Below, in pieces: positions 1 to 9,016 of a stretch of 64,000 nt of DNA (positions are counted from its first letter, which is position 1; every line of letters begins with the position of its first letter). Source of the DNA: G963674955 sp963674955 (GTDB lineage Bacteria > Desulfobacterota > Desulfovibrionia > Desulfovibrionales > Desulfovibrionaceae); contig CAXXKR010000001.1 in NCBI GenBank assembly GCA_963674955.2, positions 496,001 to 560,000 on the forward strand, read 5' to 3'. The translations under genes were made by a program, and so were the position numbers. The notes beneath the pieces are model-generated. The model searched no databases. It was not told where the DNA came from and saw nothing but the letters and a program-made list of their open reading frames with translations.

Positions 1-558
1 GGGATGCTCAGAAAGACCCCGCGCACCGGATATCAGTTTCTGGGCAGCGGCGGCGAAAATGTAGCCGAGCATTCCTTTCGCACGGCGGTCCTTGGCTTCA
101 TTCTGGCCGAACTGGCCGGAGCCGACCAGTCTCGCACGGTTTTCATGTGCCTTTTCCACGATCTGCACGAAGCCAGAACCGGCGACTTCAATTACGTGAA
201 CAAGCTTTACAACTCCAGCCGCCGCACCGAGGCTCTGGAGCATGCCCTCGGAGGCACCGGTTTCGAGGCAATCGTCTTGTCCCTTTGGGACGAACTGGAA
301 AGGACCGATACACTTGAATCGAGACTGGCCCAGGACGCGGATCAGCTGGACCTGATCCTGAATCTCAAGGAGGAGTCGGACCTGGGCAACAAGTACGCGG
401 ACAAGTGGATCGAGTCCGCGGTCATGCGGCTGCGCACGGACCAGGGCAGGAATCTGGCCGAGACCATCGTGACCACAGACCACACGGATTGGTGGTTTCT
501 CGGCCCGGACCCCAAGTGGTGGTCAAACAAGAATGGGAGCAAAAAGAAGGGCGATTAA
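1..558 (+). CDS. HD-domain hydrolase, YfbR-like (5' end cut by window)
   Basis: The frame is open to the first base of the window. The first visible residues (GMLRKTPRTGYQF) match the interior of YfbR/HD-type 5'-nucleotidases, whose N-terminus normally has about a dozen further residues, so the true start lies upstream and the ATG at 4 is probably internal. The HD metal-binding signature is present: H of AEHSFRTAV, HD of FHDLHEARTGD, and a late D in QDADQLD. Enzymes of this family remove phosphate from nucleoside monophosphates in the cytoplasm; the exact substrate cannot be read from the sequence. It ends 235 bases before mlaE and has no obvious intrinsic terminator. Confidence 0.8.
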   Translation, partial: GMLRKTPRTGYQFLGSGGENVAEHSFRTAVLGFILAELAGADQSRTVFMCLFHDLHEARTGDFNYVNKLYNSSRRTEALEHALGGTGFEAIVLSLWDELERTDTLESRLAQDADQLDLILNLKEESDLGNKYADKWIESAVMRLRTDQGRNLAETIVTTDHTDWWFLGPDPKWWSNKNGSKKKGD

Positions 559-680
559 AGGATGTTGCACTTTAAATGTAACTATTTGTAACACAAATTC
601 CTTGCCGTTTTTTTTGAATTGTCGTACAGCTTTCAGACTGTTTTCCAAGAGGTTTTTCCTCTGCGGGGAAATGTTAACTT

Positions 681-710
681 TATAATTTTGCCGGGTTGAA
701 TAGCTATAAT
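681..710 (+). promoter_or_regulatory. possible promoter region of the mla operon
   Basis: The 235-base gap before mlaE is AT-rich and contains two perfect TATAAT hexamers, at 681-686 and 705-710. Neither has a convincing -35 hexamer at 16-18 bases, so only the -10 elements are supported. The position, about 85-110 bases upstream of the first mla gene, is reasonable for a transcription start. This is an inference from two short matches. Confidence 0.25.
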
Positions 711-793
711 GTTCTTAAAGACTTAGGGCTTATCCCTCCGTCTGTTGTACGTGCCTTCCGGCATAGCTATGAAAATGCGGTTCATAACGAGAT

Positions 794-1600
794 ATGTCCC
801 ATAGGTCTGAAGCCATAATGGCTCCGTTTACCATATTGGGTGGATTCACCCTTGCCGTCCTGAGCGAAATGGGAGCCATGTTCCTTTTCCTGCTGGACTC
901 TCTCAGGCTGATCTTTTCGTCCTGGGGACAGATTCCCAAGATCGTCAAGCAGGTCTATTTCATCGGGGTCAAGTCCATCAGCGTCATCGCCCTTATCGGG
1001 CTGTTCACGGGCATGGTCATCGGCATGCAGATGTTTTTCGCCCTGTCCAAGTTCGGTTCGGAAGGTTTTCTGGGCGCTGCGGTTTCCCTGTCCCTGATCC
1101 GCGAGCTTGGTCCGGTGCTTACGGCCATAATGGTCACGGGCCGGGCCGGTTCTAGCATAACAGCGGAGATAGGCGTCATGCGCATCTCGGAGCAGATCGA
1201 CGCCTTGTCCATCATGGACATCAATCCCATGGCCTATCTGGTCAGTCCCAAGATGGCCGCATCCATCATCGTCTTTCCAATTCTCACGGCGCTTTTCGAC
1301 CTCATCGGCATCTTCGGCGGCTGGCTGACCGGCGTGGCCCTGCTGGGCGCCAATGCCGGAGCCTACTGGTACCGCATCCAGTCCTCACTGGACTGGGCGG
1401 ATATCTACGGCGGGTTCGTCAAGTCCCTGGTCTTCGCCATAATCGTCTGCACGGTAAGCTGTTTCGAAGGCTATTTCACCCACACCCGCAAGGGCGGCGT
1501 GGGGCCGGAAGGCGTCAGCCAGTCCACCACCAGAGCGGTTGTGCTCTGCTGCGTGCTCATCCTTGTGGGCGACTACATTTCAACCTCTTTGCTCTGGTAA
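794..1600 (+). CDS. mlaE: MlaE-family ABC transporter permease
   Basis: This 268-residue protein is the inner-membrane permease of the Mla phospholipid (or related lipid) transport system. It has five or so hydrophobic segments and the family's conserved core: IGLFTGMVIGMQ, then a region of the type LIRELGPVLTAIMVTGR, and EIGVMRISEQIDAL. It is the first gene of mlaEFDCA, and its TAA stop shares a base with the ATG of the ATPase gene, indicating translational coupling. A second in-frame ATG at 818 is an alternative start; neither has a strong Shine-Dalgarno. Family and role are secure; whether transport is retrograde or anterograde is not visible. Confidence 0.92.
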   Translation: MSHRSEAIMAPFTILGGFTLAVLSEMGAMFLFLLDSLRLIFSSWGQIPKIVKQVYFIGVKSISVIALIGLFTGMVIGMQMFFALSKFGSEGFLGAAVSLSLIRELGPVLTAIMVTGRAGSSITAEIGVMRISEQIDALSIMDINPMAYLVSPKMAASIIVFPILTALFDLIGIFGGWLTGVALLGANAGAYWYRIQSSLDWADIYGGFVKSLVFAIIVCTVSCFEGYFTHTRKGGVGPEGVSQSTTRAVVLCCVLILVGDYISTSLLW

Positions 1601-2448
1601 TGGTCATGGAGAATTTCTGGAGCGCCACAGCGGACGGGGGACAGCCCGACATCACTCTCAAGGATTTGACCATCGGTTATGGACAGACGCCAGTGGTCAA
1701 GGGGTTGAACGCGGTTCTTCCCGGGGGCAGGATTTCCGTGATCCTCGGCGGGTCCGGCAGCGGAAAGTCAACGCTGCTCAAGCACATCCTGAGACTCAAC
1801 GCGCCTCTGTCCGGCTCGATCTTCCTTGGCGAGCACGACATGCACGCCCTCAAGGGCAAGGCCTTGCACTGCGTCAAGCAGCAGATCGGCGTCCTGTTTC
1901 AGGACGGCGCCCTGCTCGGCTCCATGACCCTGGCCGAAAATGTGGCCCTGCCGCTCAGGGAGCATACAAGGCTCAAGGAGCATGAAATTTCTGAAATCGT
2001 CGACGCCAAGCTGACCCTGGTGGAGCTTGAGGAGTTCAAGCACTATTTCCCCAACGAGCTTTCGGGCGGAATGCGCAAAAGGGCTGGATTGGCCAGAGCC
2101 ATGGTCATGGATCCGGCCATTCTCTTTTGCGACGAGCCGACTTCCGGTCTGGACCCGGTGCTTTCCGCAGAGCTGGACCAATTGCTGCTGGAAATGAGCA
2201 AGAGATCGGAGATGACCATGGTCGTGGTCAGCCATGATCTGACCAGCATGCGGGCCATCGCGGATTACGTGGTCGTGCTCGGCGAAGGGCGTTCGCTTTT
2301 TGTGGGAACGCCGGCCGAACTCGAGTCGACAACTGATCCCTACCTGCGCAGATTCCTGGACCGCAAGGCCGGGGAACGCAGCACGCCGAGGTTGACCATG
2401 CCCCGGCTCGACCCTGCAAGGATGAAGATAGACTGCTCCCGGTTCTAG
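1600..2448 (+). CDS. mlaF: MlaF-type ABC transporter ATP-binding protein
   Basis: Cytoplasmic ATPase of the Mla lipid transporter, 282 residues. It contains a Walker A (GGSGSGKST), a Q-loop region, an ABC signature (LSGGMRKRAGLARAM, with the M-R-K-R typical of MlaF rather than Q), Walker B (AILFCDEPTSGLDP) and a switch His in VVSHDLTS. The C-terminal ~25 residues are basic and extend slightly beyond the usual domain. The start overlaps the mlaE stop by one base (TAATG). It should pair with MlaE and energise MlaD-bound lipid transfer. Confidence 0.93.
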   Translation: MVMENFWSATADGGQPDITLKDLTIGYGQTPVVKGLNAVLPGGRISVILGGSGSGKSTLLKHILRLNAPLSGSIFLGEHDMHALKGKALHCVKQQIGVLFQDGALLGSMTLAENVALPLREHTRLKEHEISEIVDAKLTLVELEEFKHYFPNELSGGMRKRAGLARAMVMDPAILFCDEPTSGLDPVLSAELDQLLLEMSKRSEMTMVVVSHDLTSMRAIADYVVVLGEGRSLFVGTPAELESTTDPYLRRFLDRKAGERSTPRLTMPRLDPARMKIDCSRF

Positions 2449-2493
2449 ACAGGGAAGAAAATTTTATGGGAATATGCTAATGAAGGTAATAAT

Positions 2494-2940
2494 ATGAAGA
2501 AGTACGCTAAAGAAACGACGGTTGGTCTTTTTGTGTTCCTGGGACTGGTCAGCATGGCCTACATGAGTGTCAAGCTGGGCAATATCAATCTTTTTTCCCA
2601 GGATCACTACCTCATGCGCGCCCAGTTCACGGATGTGTCCGGGCTCAAGACAGACGCCCCTGTTTCCATCTACGGAGTTGAGATGGGGTATGTGGGCGAC
2701 ATCCGGATCAACATGGAGGACGGACAGGCGGATGTCGACCTGTATATCAGAAAGGACATCATCCTTTTGGACGACACCATTGCCTCGGTCAAGACCAGCG
2801 GACTTATCGGCGACAGGTATGTGAAGATCATTCCGGGCGGAGTGGGCGAAGTCCTGAATCCCGGCGACAAGATATTCGATACCGAGCCAGCTATAGATAT
2901 TGAGGATTTAATAAGCAAGTATGTTTTTGGTGGTGTTTAG
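2494..2940 (+). CDS. mlaD: MlaD-type MCE-domain lipid-binding protein
   Basis: A 148-residue protein with one N-terminal transmembrane helix (about residues 8-26) followed by a single MCE domain, recognisable from the conserved core DVSGLKTDAPVSIYGVEMGYV and the later TSGLIGDRYVKI. Single-MCE proteins of this size form periplasmic hexameric rings on the MlaFE complex in the inner membrane. It sits 45 bases after mlaF and 29 bases before mlaC in the same orientation. The ATG at 2494 is preceded by a weak GAAGGT Shine-Dalgarno. The length matches short MlaD proteins. Confidence 0.92.
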   Translation: MKKYAKETTVGLFVFLGLVSMAYMSVKLGNINLFSQDHYLMRAQFTDVSGLKTDAPVSIYGVEMGYVGDIRINMEDGQADVDLYIRKDIILLDDTIASVKTSGLIGDRYVKIIPGGVGEVLNPGDKIFDTEPAIDIEDLISKYVFGGV

Positions 2941-2969
2941 GAATTAATTTCAGAGGGGGGATTGGTATT

Positions 2970-3584
2970 ATGAAAAAACTTGTGGTCGTATTTGGTCTTT
3001 TGTTGATGACTATCTCTTTTGCCGCAACGGCTCAGGCCGGTGAGCCTCTTGATAGACTAAAGGCCGGTGTGCAAAAAGTGGTTGATATACTTGCAGACCC
3101 TATGTATAAGGACAAGCAAGATAGAGAGCAGCTGTTATCCGACAAGCTGCATGATGTCTTTGAAACGTTCTTTGATTTCAAGGTCTTGTCCATGAGATCC
3201 ATTGGAAAACAGTGGACTGATTTCTCTGCCGAACAGCAGAATGAGTTTATTGTAACCTTCAGGGAACTTATTGAAAAAACTTATCTGAAGAAGATAGGCA
3301 AGTACAACGACGAGACCGTTGAGTACCAAAAGGAGTTGATTGAGGGGAACAGGGCCATGATCATGGCCGAGATCGTCACCAAGACGAAGAAGATTCCCAT
3401 CAATTTCAGGATGGTCAAGCAGGATGACTGGATGGTCTACGATATCAGCGCCGAGGGTGTGAGCCTGATTAAGAATTACAAGACCCAATTCAGCAAGATC
3501 CTCACTGAGACGGATGCCAATGGCCTGATTCAGCGCATCAAGGACAAGATAAAGGCCCTTGATGAGGAAAAGGAAGAGGCTTAG
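2970..3584 (+). CDS. mlaC: MlaC-type periplasmic phospholipid shuttle protein
   Basis: A 204-residue exported protein. Residues 1-23 are a classical signal peptide (MKKLVVVFGLLLMTISFAATAQAG, cleaved after AQA). The mature part is helical and has the family pattern FDFKVLSMRSIGKQW followed by a region around FRELIEKTYLKKIGKY and the motif MVYDISAEGVSLIKNYK, all typical of MlaC/Ttg2D. It carries lipid between MlaD and the outer-membrane MlaA. A strong G-rich Shine-Dalgarno precedes the ATG. Its codon use is more AT-rich at the 5' end than in the neighbours, which is common for signal-peptide regions. Confidence 0.9.
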   Translation: MKKLVVVFGLLLMTISFAATAQAGEPLDRLKAGVQKVVDILADPMYKDKQDREQLLSDKLHDVFETFFDFKVLSMRSIGKQWTDFSAEQQNEFIVTFRELIEKTYLKKIGKYNDETVEYQKELIEGNRAMIMAEIVTKTKKIPINFRMVKQDDWMVYDISAEGVSLIKNYKTQFSKILTETDANGLIQRIKDKIKALDEEKEEA

Positions 3585-3660
3585 GTATATATTTTTGGCA
3601 GGGGAAGAAGGATTAAGGTTTATAGGGGAAAAACTACGGAATTTACAAGAGAAGAGCGCC

Positions 3661-4473
3661 ATGAAAAAGAAACTTTTTAGTTTGGCCGCACTGGCCCTGA
3701 TGCTGATGCTCCTTTCGGCTGTTAGCGTGTTTGCAGCCGGAACCGAGACCAATGCCGCCGACTCCGGCACAATGGTTGCCGAGTGGGAATTTCTTGACGA
3801 CGTTTGGGATGAGTCCGGACAGGTCGTCACTGAGAAAACCAAGACTCAGGACATCGTCTCCGAGGTCCCTGATCCCCTGGAAGGGTGGAACAGGATGTGG
3901 TTCCAGTTCAACGACAAGATGTATTTCTACTTTGCCAAGCCTTTGGCTCAGGGATACAGCTACGTCATTCCCGAACGTCCGAGGATGTGGGTCAGGAACT
4001 TTTTCCGCAACCTGCTTTTTCCGGTCCGCTTCGTGGGCTGCCTGCTTCAGGGCAAGTTCATGTCCGCCGGAATGGAAACCTCCAAGTTCATCGCCAACAC
4101 CTCTGTCGGTCTCCTTGGCTTCGCTGACGTCACCAGCGAACTAGAGCCCGTCAGGCCCACCCCCACCGGCCAGGAAGACGTTGGTCAGGCCTTTGGCGCT
4201 TGGGGTATCGGCAACGGCATGTATATGGTGTGGCCTTTCCTTGGCCCCTCCACTGCCCGCGACACCGTCGGCAGCATTGGAGACTATTTCCTGACCCCTA
4301 CCACGTATCTCAATCCCTGGTGGGCATCCATGTCCGTCAAGGCTTACGAGAAGATCAACGATGTCTCCCTGCGCATAGGCGAGTACGAGACCCTGATCGA
4401 GGGTTCTGTTGATCCTTACGAAGCCATGAAAGACGCCTACATCAGATACCGCGCCAGGATGGTTTCCGAATAA
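3661..4473 (+). CDS. mlaA: MlaA (VacJ)-family outer-membrane lipid protein
   Basis: About 270 residues from the ATG at 3661, chosen because a typical signal peptide (MKKKLFSLAALALML...VFAAG) begins there; an upstream in-frame start at 3559 would put an unlikely charged extension in front of it. VacJ features follow: DPLEGWNRMWFQFND, a region around FFRNLLFPVRFV, VGQAFGAWGIGNGMYMVWPF and LGPSTARDTVG. MlaA homologues in enterobacteria are lipoproteins, but the signal sequence here has no Cys in a lipobox, so this one looks like a signal-peptidase-I substrate. It completes the mla operon and is followed by a strong terminator. Confidence 0.9.
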   Translation: MKKKLFSLAALALMLMLLSAVSVFAAGTETNAADSGTMVAEWEFLDDVWDESGQVVTEKTKTQDIVSEVPDPLEGWNRMWFQFNDKMYFYFAKPLAQGYSYVIPERPRMWVRNFFRNLLFPVRFVGCLLQGKFMSAGMETSKFIANTSVGLLGFADVTSELEPVRPTPTGQEDVGQAFGAWGIGNGMYMVWPFLGPSTARDTVGSIGDYFLTPTTYLNPWWASMSVKAYEKINDVSLRIGEYETLIEGSVDPYEAMKDAYIRYRARMVSE

Positions 4474-4503
4474 ACAGGCAGCTCTTCACAATGGCATATA
4501 TGG

Positions 4504-4537
4504 AAACCCGCCTTTACCAAGGCGGGTTTCTTTTTTT
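4504..4537 (+). terminator. intrinsic terminator of the mla operon
   Basis: A perfect stem AAACCCGCCTT/AAGGCGGGTTT with a short loop (4504-4529) is followed by a run of T. It lies 30 bases after the mlaA stop. The next gene starts only 15 bases beyond the T-run, with its Shine-Dalgarno (AAGGAG) directly after the terminator. Confidence 0.9.
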
Positions 4538-4551
4538 CAAGGAGCGGTTTT

Positions 4552-5025
4552 GTGCGGTTGGCAGTAATATCGGATACGCATCTGAGCCGGACTTCTTCCT
4601 GGTTTGAGGCCGTCTATGAGAAGTATCTTTCAAACGCTGATATTCTCATCCATTGCGGAGATATGACCGGCGTTTCCCTGTGGCGCTATCTGAACAGGCA
4701 CCGGAATTTTTATGCTGTGCGCGGCAATTGCGACTGGGAACAGGAACTGTCCCGGCTGCCGCAGTCCGTCAGCCTCGAGATCAGGGGGTCGCGAATTGCC
4801 GCCGTGCACGGCTGGGGCGGCAGGCCAGGCGTTCCGCAACGGGTGGCCGAGGCCTACGGCCCGGATCACGATCTGGTCTGCTACGGACATACGCACGCCA
4901 TGAACTGGACGGTAATAAACGGGGTGAGACTGCTTAACCCCGGCAGTCTTTGCGAAGAGGGTTCCCTGGCCTTGGTGGATTGGAAAGAGGGGCAAGAGCC
5001 TGAATGCAGTTTTGTGGAGTTCTGA
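4552..5025 (+). CDS. YfcE/MJ0936-type metallophosphoesterase
   Basis: A 157-residue cytoplasmic phosphodiesterase of the small calcineurin-like fold. All metal motifs are visible in order: DTH (residues 8-10), HCGD near residue 38, GNCDW near residue 62, HGWGG and GHTHAMN, the last followed by NPGSL as in YfcE. It starts with GTG, supported by AAGGAG at 4539-4544. Such enzymes hydrolyse phosphodiesters in vitro; the physiological substrate is unknown. No promoter fits between it and the mla terminator, so transcription probably depends on read-through or a start inside mlaA. Confidence 0.88.
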   Translation: MRLAVISDTHLSRTSSWFEAVYEKYLSNADILIHCGDMTGVSLWRYLNRHRNFYAVRGNCDWEQELSRLPQSVSLEIRGSRIAAVHGWGGRPGVPQRVAEAYGPDHDLVCYGHTHAMNWTVINGVRLLNPGSLCEEGSLALVDWKEGQEPECSFVEF

Positions 5026-5048
5026 TTTCAGTATCTTTGAATGCCAAC

Positions 5049-5079
5049 AAAAAAGCCCGGCCTGGAGCCGGGCTTTTTT
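5049..5079. terminator. bidirectional terminator between converging genes
   Basis: AAAAAAGCCCGGC-CTG-GAGCCGGGCTTTTTT forms a stem flanked by A and T runs on both sides, so it can serve both the phosphodiesterase gene (plus) and the PpiD-like gene (minus), which converge here. Confidence 0.92.
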
Positions 5080-5097
5080 GTTGCGTTGTCTTGGGGC

Positions 5098-6990
5098 CTA
5101 ATTGAGCAGGTCGGGGCGAACAAGCTCGGTCTTGGACCGTGATTGCAGTTCGGCCAAAAAGGACTGGAACATTTCGTCCTGGTATCTTTGGGTGATGGAG
5201 GCCAGCCAGAAAAGCTTTTCCATTTCCCAGGTGTCGGATTGGGCGGGCACGCGTTTTTCAAGGGAGGCCACCACCACGCCCAGGGGCATGTCGTAGGCCT
5301 GAGGCAGCCACTGGCCCACCTGGGCCACAAACGCGTCGGCTACGAGCTTCTGGTTGGTCCCGAGGTCGGGAACCATGCCCTGGCGCCCGAAGGGGCGAGA
5401 GGTGGCGGCAAGAGCCGTCTCGGCCGTGGTGAGTTTCCCTTCCCTGGCCCTGGCGAGCAGATCGGTGGCCTTTTCCCTGGCCATGTCCATGGCCTTGCCC
5501 TTTTTGAGGTGGTTGACAATGGCCGTCTTCACGTCGCTCACCGGAAGCAGGGCGGGAGGAATGTCCTTCACCTTCTGGGCTATGATGTAGCCGTCCTTGA
5601 TGGACAGGGGGGTCTCGGTGCTAGTCGCCTCGGGTAGGTCGAAAAGAACCTGGGCGGCTTCCGGCTTCATGCCGAAGTTCTGCTGCACCTGAGCCAGAAC
5701 CATTGGTTCGCTCTTCTTGGTGTAGACGCCGATATCGTCGGCGATTTCGCTGATTTTCATGCCGGAGGCCAGTTGATCAAGGGTCTGGTCCAGAAGGTCC
5801 GACAGCTTGTCGGTGGCCTTTTCCTCGGCCAGAATCTGCTTGATCTCTTTTTCAACGTCTTCATAGGTCATCTGCGAGGGGTCCTTGCGGTCCTCGACTT
5901 TGATGATGTGCCAGCCGAAGCGGGTGCGCACGGGCTGTGATATCTCGCCTTTGACCAGCCCGAAAGCCGCGTCTTCAAAAGGCTTGACCATGCCGCCGTC
6001 GCGACCGAACCAGCCAAGGTCTCCGCCGTTGGGAGCACTGGGTCCCTCGGAATACTCCTGTGCCAGCTTGGCGAAGTCCTCTCCGGCAATGGCCCGGGCC
6101 TGAATCTTCATCATCCTGGCCAGGACCTTGTCCACCTCTTCCTGGGTGGCGCCTTCATCGACCTTGAGCAGGATGTGGCGGGCGTTGACTTCCTCCTTTT
6201 GCACCAGGGTGTCGGAGTGGGCTGCGTAATAGGCCTTGGCCTCATCCTCACTGACTTCCTGGAAGGGTGCCAGTTCGGCAGGGGTGAAGGTGATGTATTC
6301 AATGACCACTTGGGCCGGTCTGGTGAATTTTTCCTTGTTCTCGTCGTAGAATGCGGAGATTTCCTCTTCGGACGGCGCAACCTGTTCGAGGTATTCCTTG
6401 GGAGAGATCAAGATGTAGTTTATCTGCACTTCCTCCCTGGCCCAATCGAACATCTTGCGGGCTTCCTGTTCGGAAATCTGGGCCGGAAGCCCGATGAGCT
6501 CCTGTAGTTTGCGGACGGTTTGATCCATACGGAAGTCGTCTTCAAACTGCGCTTTGGTCATATGGTTCTGCCTGAGAACAGTCTCGTAAAGCTTGTAGTC
6601 AAAAGCCTTCTGTTCGTTCTGGAAGGCCGGTATGCGGCTGATGGCATCGCGCACCTCGGCTGCGGAAACATTGACTCCGAGCCTTTCAGCCTCCTCGCGG
6701 ATGAGCTTCTGGTTGACCAACTGGCCCAGGACGATCTGCTTTATCTGCGGGTCCTGCAATTGCTCGGCGGAAATATTCGGGTTCTGTCGGTGCAGGTTTT
6801 CGCGATATTCCTCGTAAGCCTGTTGGAATGCGACCGTTGTTATGGGGTCTTCATCCACATAGGCGATGATGGGATCGCCGCTGTTGTTCATTCCTCCCAT
6901 CCCGAACGCAAAGACAAAGGCCAGGATGATTATTGCAAACAGGGTCTTGATGACCCAATTGGAGGCGTTTTGACGCATTTTATCGAGCAT
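5098..6990 (-). CDS. ppiD: PpiD/SurA-like membrane-anchored peptidyl-prolyl isomerase
   Basis: A 630-residue periplasmic folding factor anchored by an N-terminal transmembrane helix (about residues 12-33, WVIKTLFAIIILAFVFAFG). A SurA_N-like helical domain follows (residues ~35-200). A parvulin rotamase domain lies near residues 265-370, recognised by ARHILLKVDEG, a GGDLGWFGRDGGMV segment and TRFGWHIIKVEDR. The C-terminal third is a second helical/isomerase-like region with no catalytic motif, as in PpiD. Length matches the family. The ATG has ACGGAGACG upstream. It should assist outer-membrane and secreted protein folding. Its downstream end is a shared terminator. Confidence 0.9.
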   Translation of the reverse strand: MLDKMRQNASNWVIKTLFAIIILAFVFAFGMGGMNNSGDPIIAYVDEDPITTVAFQQAYEEYRENLHRQNPNISAEQLQDPQIKQIVLGQLVNQKLIREEAERLGVNVSAAEVRDAISRIPAFQNEQKAFDYKLYETVLRQNHMTKAQFEDDFRMDQTVRKLQELIGLPAQISEQEARKMFDWAREEVQINYILISPKEYLEQVAPSEEEISAFYDENKEKFTRPAQVVIEYITFTPAELAPFQEVSEDEAKAYYAAHSDTLVQKEEVNARHILLKVDEGATQEEVDKVLARMMKIQARAIAGEDFAKLAQEYSEGPSAPNGGDLGWFGRDGGMVKPFEDAAFGLVKGEISQPVRTRFGWHIIKVEDRKDPSQMTYEDVEKEIKQILAEEKATDKLSDLLDQTLDQLASGMKISEIADDIGVYTKKSEPMVLAQVQQNFGMKPEAAQVLFDLPEATSTETPLSIKDGYIIAQKVKDIPPALLPVSDVKTAIVNHLKKGKAMDMAREKATDLLARAREGKLTTAETALAATSRPFGRQGMVPDLGTNQKLVADAFVAQVGQWLPQAYDMPLGVVVASLEKRVPAQSDTWEMEKLFWLASITQRYQDEMFQSFLAELQSRSKTELVRPDLLN

Positions 6991-7036
6991 GTCGTCTCCG
7001 TTAAATGGAATATTAAAAAAATTGAGTCAGCCGGAC

Positions 7037-8956
7037 TCATTTCTGGTTGCGGACAAAATTCAAAAGTCCGCCTGCTTTGATAATCCGCAGTTCGTAGTCA
7101 GTCAAATCATTTGTAACTCCGACTTTCCCCGATCCGGACGCATCTATGTGGATGGTCCCGCCGGGAATCAGCTTTTCCGCTGGAATGGACAAGGTTTCCC
7201 CCATTTCCAACTTGTCGTAATCATCTTTGTTCTCGAGGAAAAGAGGCAGGATTCCGAAGTTTACGAGGTTGGCCCGATGAATGCGCGCCAGGGATTTGGA
7301 TATCACGCAGCGGACCCCCAGGTGCCTGGGACCAAGTGCGGCATGTTCGCGGCTGGAACCCTGTCCGTAGTTTTCTCCGCCCAGGATGACGCCCTGGCCT
7401 TTGTCCCGGGAACGGTTCACGAAGTCCTTGTCCACCCGGCTGAAAATATACTGGCTGATGGCCGGGATGTTGGAACGCAGGGCGGTGATTTCCGCGCCGG
7501 CGGGAAGGATGTGGTCCGTGGTGATGTTGTCTTCGACCTTGAGGGTTATTTCAGCCTTGATCAAGTCCGGCAGGGCGTCGAACTTTTCCAGGGGCACGAT
7601 GTTGGGGCCGCGCAGTATTTCCACCTTGCTGCCGTCCTCTGGCGGATAAACGAAAAGATGCCTGATGCTGGGCGCATTGGCGGGAAGGACCGGCTTTTCA
7701 GGCGGTGTCCCCCATGTTTCGGGATCGGTGAATTCTCCGGCCAGGGCGAGATTTGCGGCTGTCTGGGCGCTGGCCAGGTAAACCTGCGCGTCCTGGGTGC
7801 CGCTACGTCCCTCGAAGTTGCGGTTGAAGGTGCGCACGCTCACCCCTTTGGTCACGGGCGAACCGCCCATGCCGATGCAGGGTCCGCAGGTGCATTCAAG
7901 CAGCCGCGCCCCGGCGTCGAGCATGGGTTCCACAAGGCCCTCGGCGGCAAGCATCTTTACGACCTGTTTGGAACCGGGAGAAATGAGCAGGTCTGTTTCC
8001 GGGGGCACGTTCCTGCCCTTGAGGATCAGGGCTGCGGTCTTGAGATCCATATAGGATGAGTTGGTGCAGGAGCCGATGGCGCACTGGTCGACCTTGAGGC
8101 CTGCGAGTTGGGCCACCGGAACAACCCTGTCGGGCATGTGCGGCTGGGCTGTGAGCGGCTCGATTTTCGACAGGTCGATTTCAATGGTTTCGTCGTAAAC
8201 GGCGTCCGGGTCCGCAGCCAGAGGGCTGTAATCCTGGGAACGGTCCATGCTGGAAAGAAAGGCCTCGGTTTTGGCGTCACTGGGGAAGATGGAAGTGGTT
8301 GCTCCCAGCTCCGCGCCCATGTTGGTGATGGTGGCGCGTTCAGGAACACTCAAGGTCTCCACTCCGGGACCGGCAAATTCAAAGACCTTGCCCACTCCGC
8401 CCTTGACCGTGAGCAGGCCGAGGAGATGCAGGATTATGTCCTTGGCCGCGGCCCAGCCTGCGAGTCGGCCGGCAAGTTCAACCCTGACCACCTTGGGCAT
8501 GGGAATGAAATATGGTTCGCCGGCCATGGCCAGGGCCACGGAAAGTCCGCCCGCCCCCATTGCCAGTGAACCTATTCCGCCTGCGGTGGGCGTGTGGCTG
8601 TCTGAGCCTATGAGCGTAGTGCCGGGCTTGGCGAAATTCTCAAGGTGCAACTGGTGGCAGATGCCCGTGCCTGGAGGTGAAAAAACGATTCCGTAGCGCT
8701 GGGCCAGGGTGCGCAGATAGCGATGGTCGTCAGGGTTGCGAAAGCCCATCTGCAGAGTGTTGTGGTCCACATAGCTTACGGAAAGTTCCGTCCGGACCCT
8801 GTCCAGCCCTATGGCCTCGAATTGCAGGCAGGCCATAGTTCCGGTGGCGTCCTGGGTAAGGGTCTGGTCGATCTTGAGTCCGACTTCCGTGCCGGTAACA
8901 AGCTCGCCCTGGACAAGGTGCGCGCTGATTATCTTTTGAGTTAGGTTAAGGCCCAT
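7037..8956 (-). CDS. acnA: aconitate hydratase (LeuC-like short type)
   Basis: Interconverts citrate and isocitrate. The length, about 639 residues, fits the shorter bacterial/archaeal-type aconitases rather than the ~890-residue AcnA/AcnB. The [4Fe-4S] ligands are in CAIGSCTNSS and CTCGPCIGMGG. Substrate motifs include GSDSHTPTAGGIG and, in the C-terminal swivel domain, GENYGQGSSREHAAL. I chose ATG 8956 because GAGGA (complement of 8962-8966) lies five bases upstream; a GTG at 8968 and an ATG at 8962 are also in frame. In sulfate reducers this enzyme supplies the 2-oxoglutarate branch rather than a full oxidative cycle, which is an inference here. Confidence 0.93.
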   Translation of the reverse strand: MGLNLTQKIISAHLVQGELVTGTEVGLKIDQTLTQDATGTMACLQFEAIGLDRVRTELSVSYVDHNTLQMGFRNPDDHRYLRTLAQRYGIVFSPPGTGICHQLHLENFAKPGTTLIGSDSHTPTAGGIGSLAMGAGGLSVALAMAGEPYFIPMPKVVRVELAGRLAGWAAAKDIILHLLGLLTVKGGVGKVFEFAGPGVETLSVPERATITNMGAELGATTSIFPSDAKTEAFLSSMDRSQDYSPLAADPDAVYDETIEIDLSKIEPLTAQPHMPDRVVPVAQLAGLKVDQCAIGSCTNSSYMDLKTAALILKGRNVPPETDLLISPGSKQVVKMLAAEGLVEPMLDAGARLLECTCGPCIGMGGSPVTKGVSVRTFNRNFEGRSGTQDAQVYLASAQTAANLALAGEFTDPETWGTPPEKPVLPANAPSIRHLFVYPPEDGSKVEILRGPNIVPLEKFDALPDLIKAEITLKVEDNITTDHILPAGAEITALRSNIPAISQYIFSRVDKDFVNRSRDKGQGVILGGENYGQGSSREHAALGPRHLGVRCVISKSLARIHRANLVNFGILPLFLENKDDYDKLEMGETLSIPAEKLIPGGTIHIDASGSGKVGVTNDLTDYELRIIKAGGLLNFVRNQK

Positions 8957-9016
8957 TTTCATCCTCACAGGTTGACGGTTGGCTGTCGTCTGTCCCCAGC
9001 CGTTCAGTCCGTCCGG

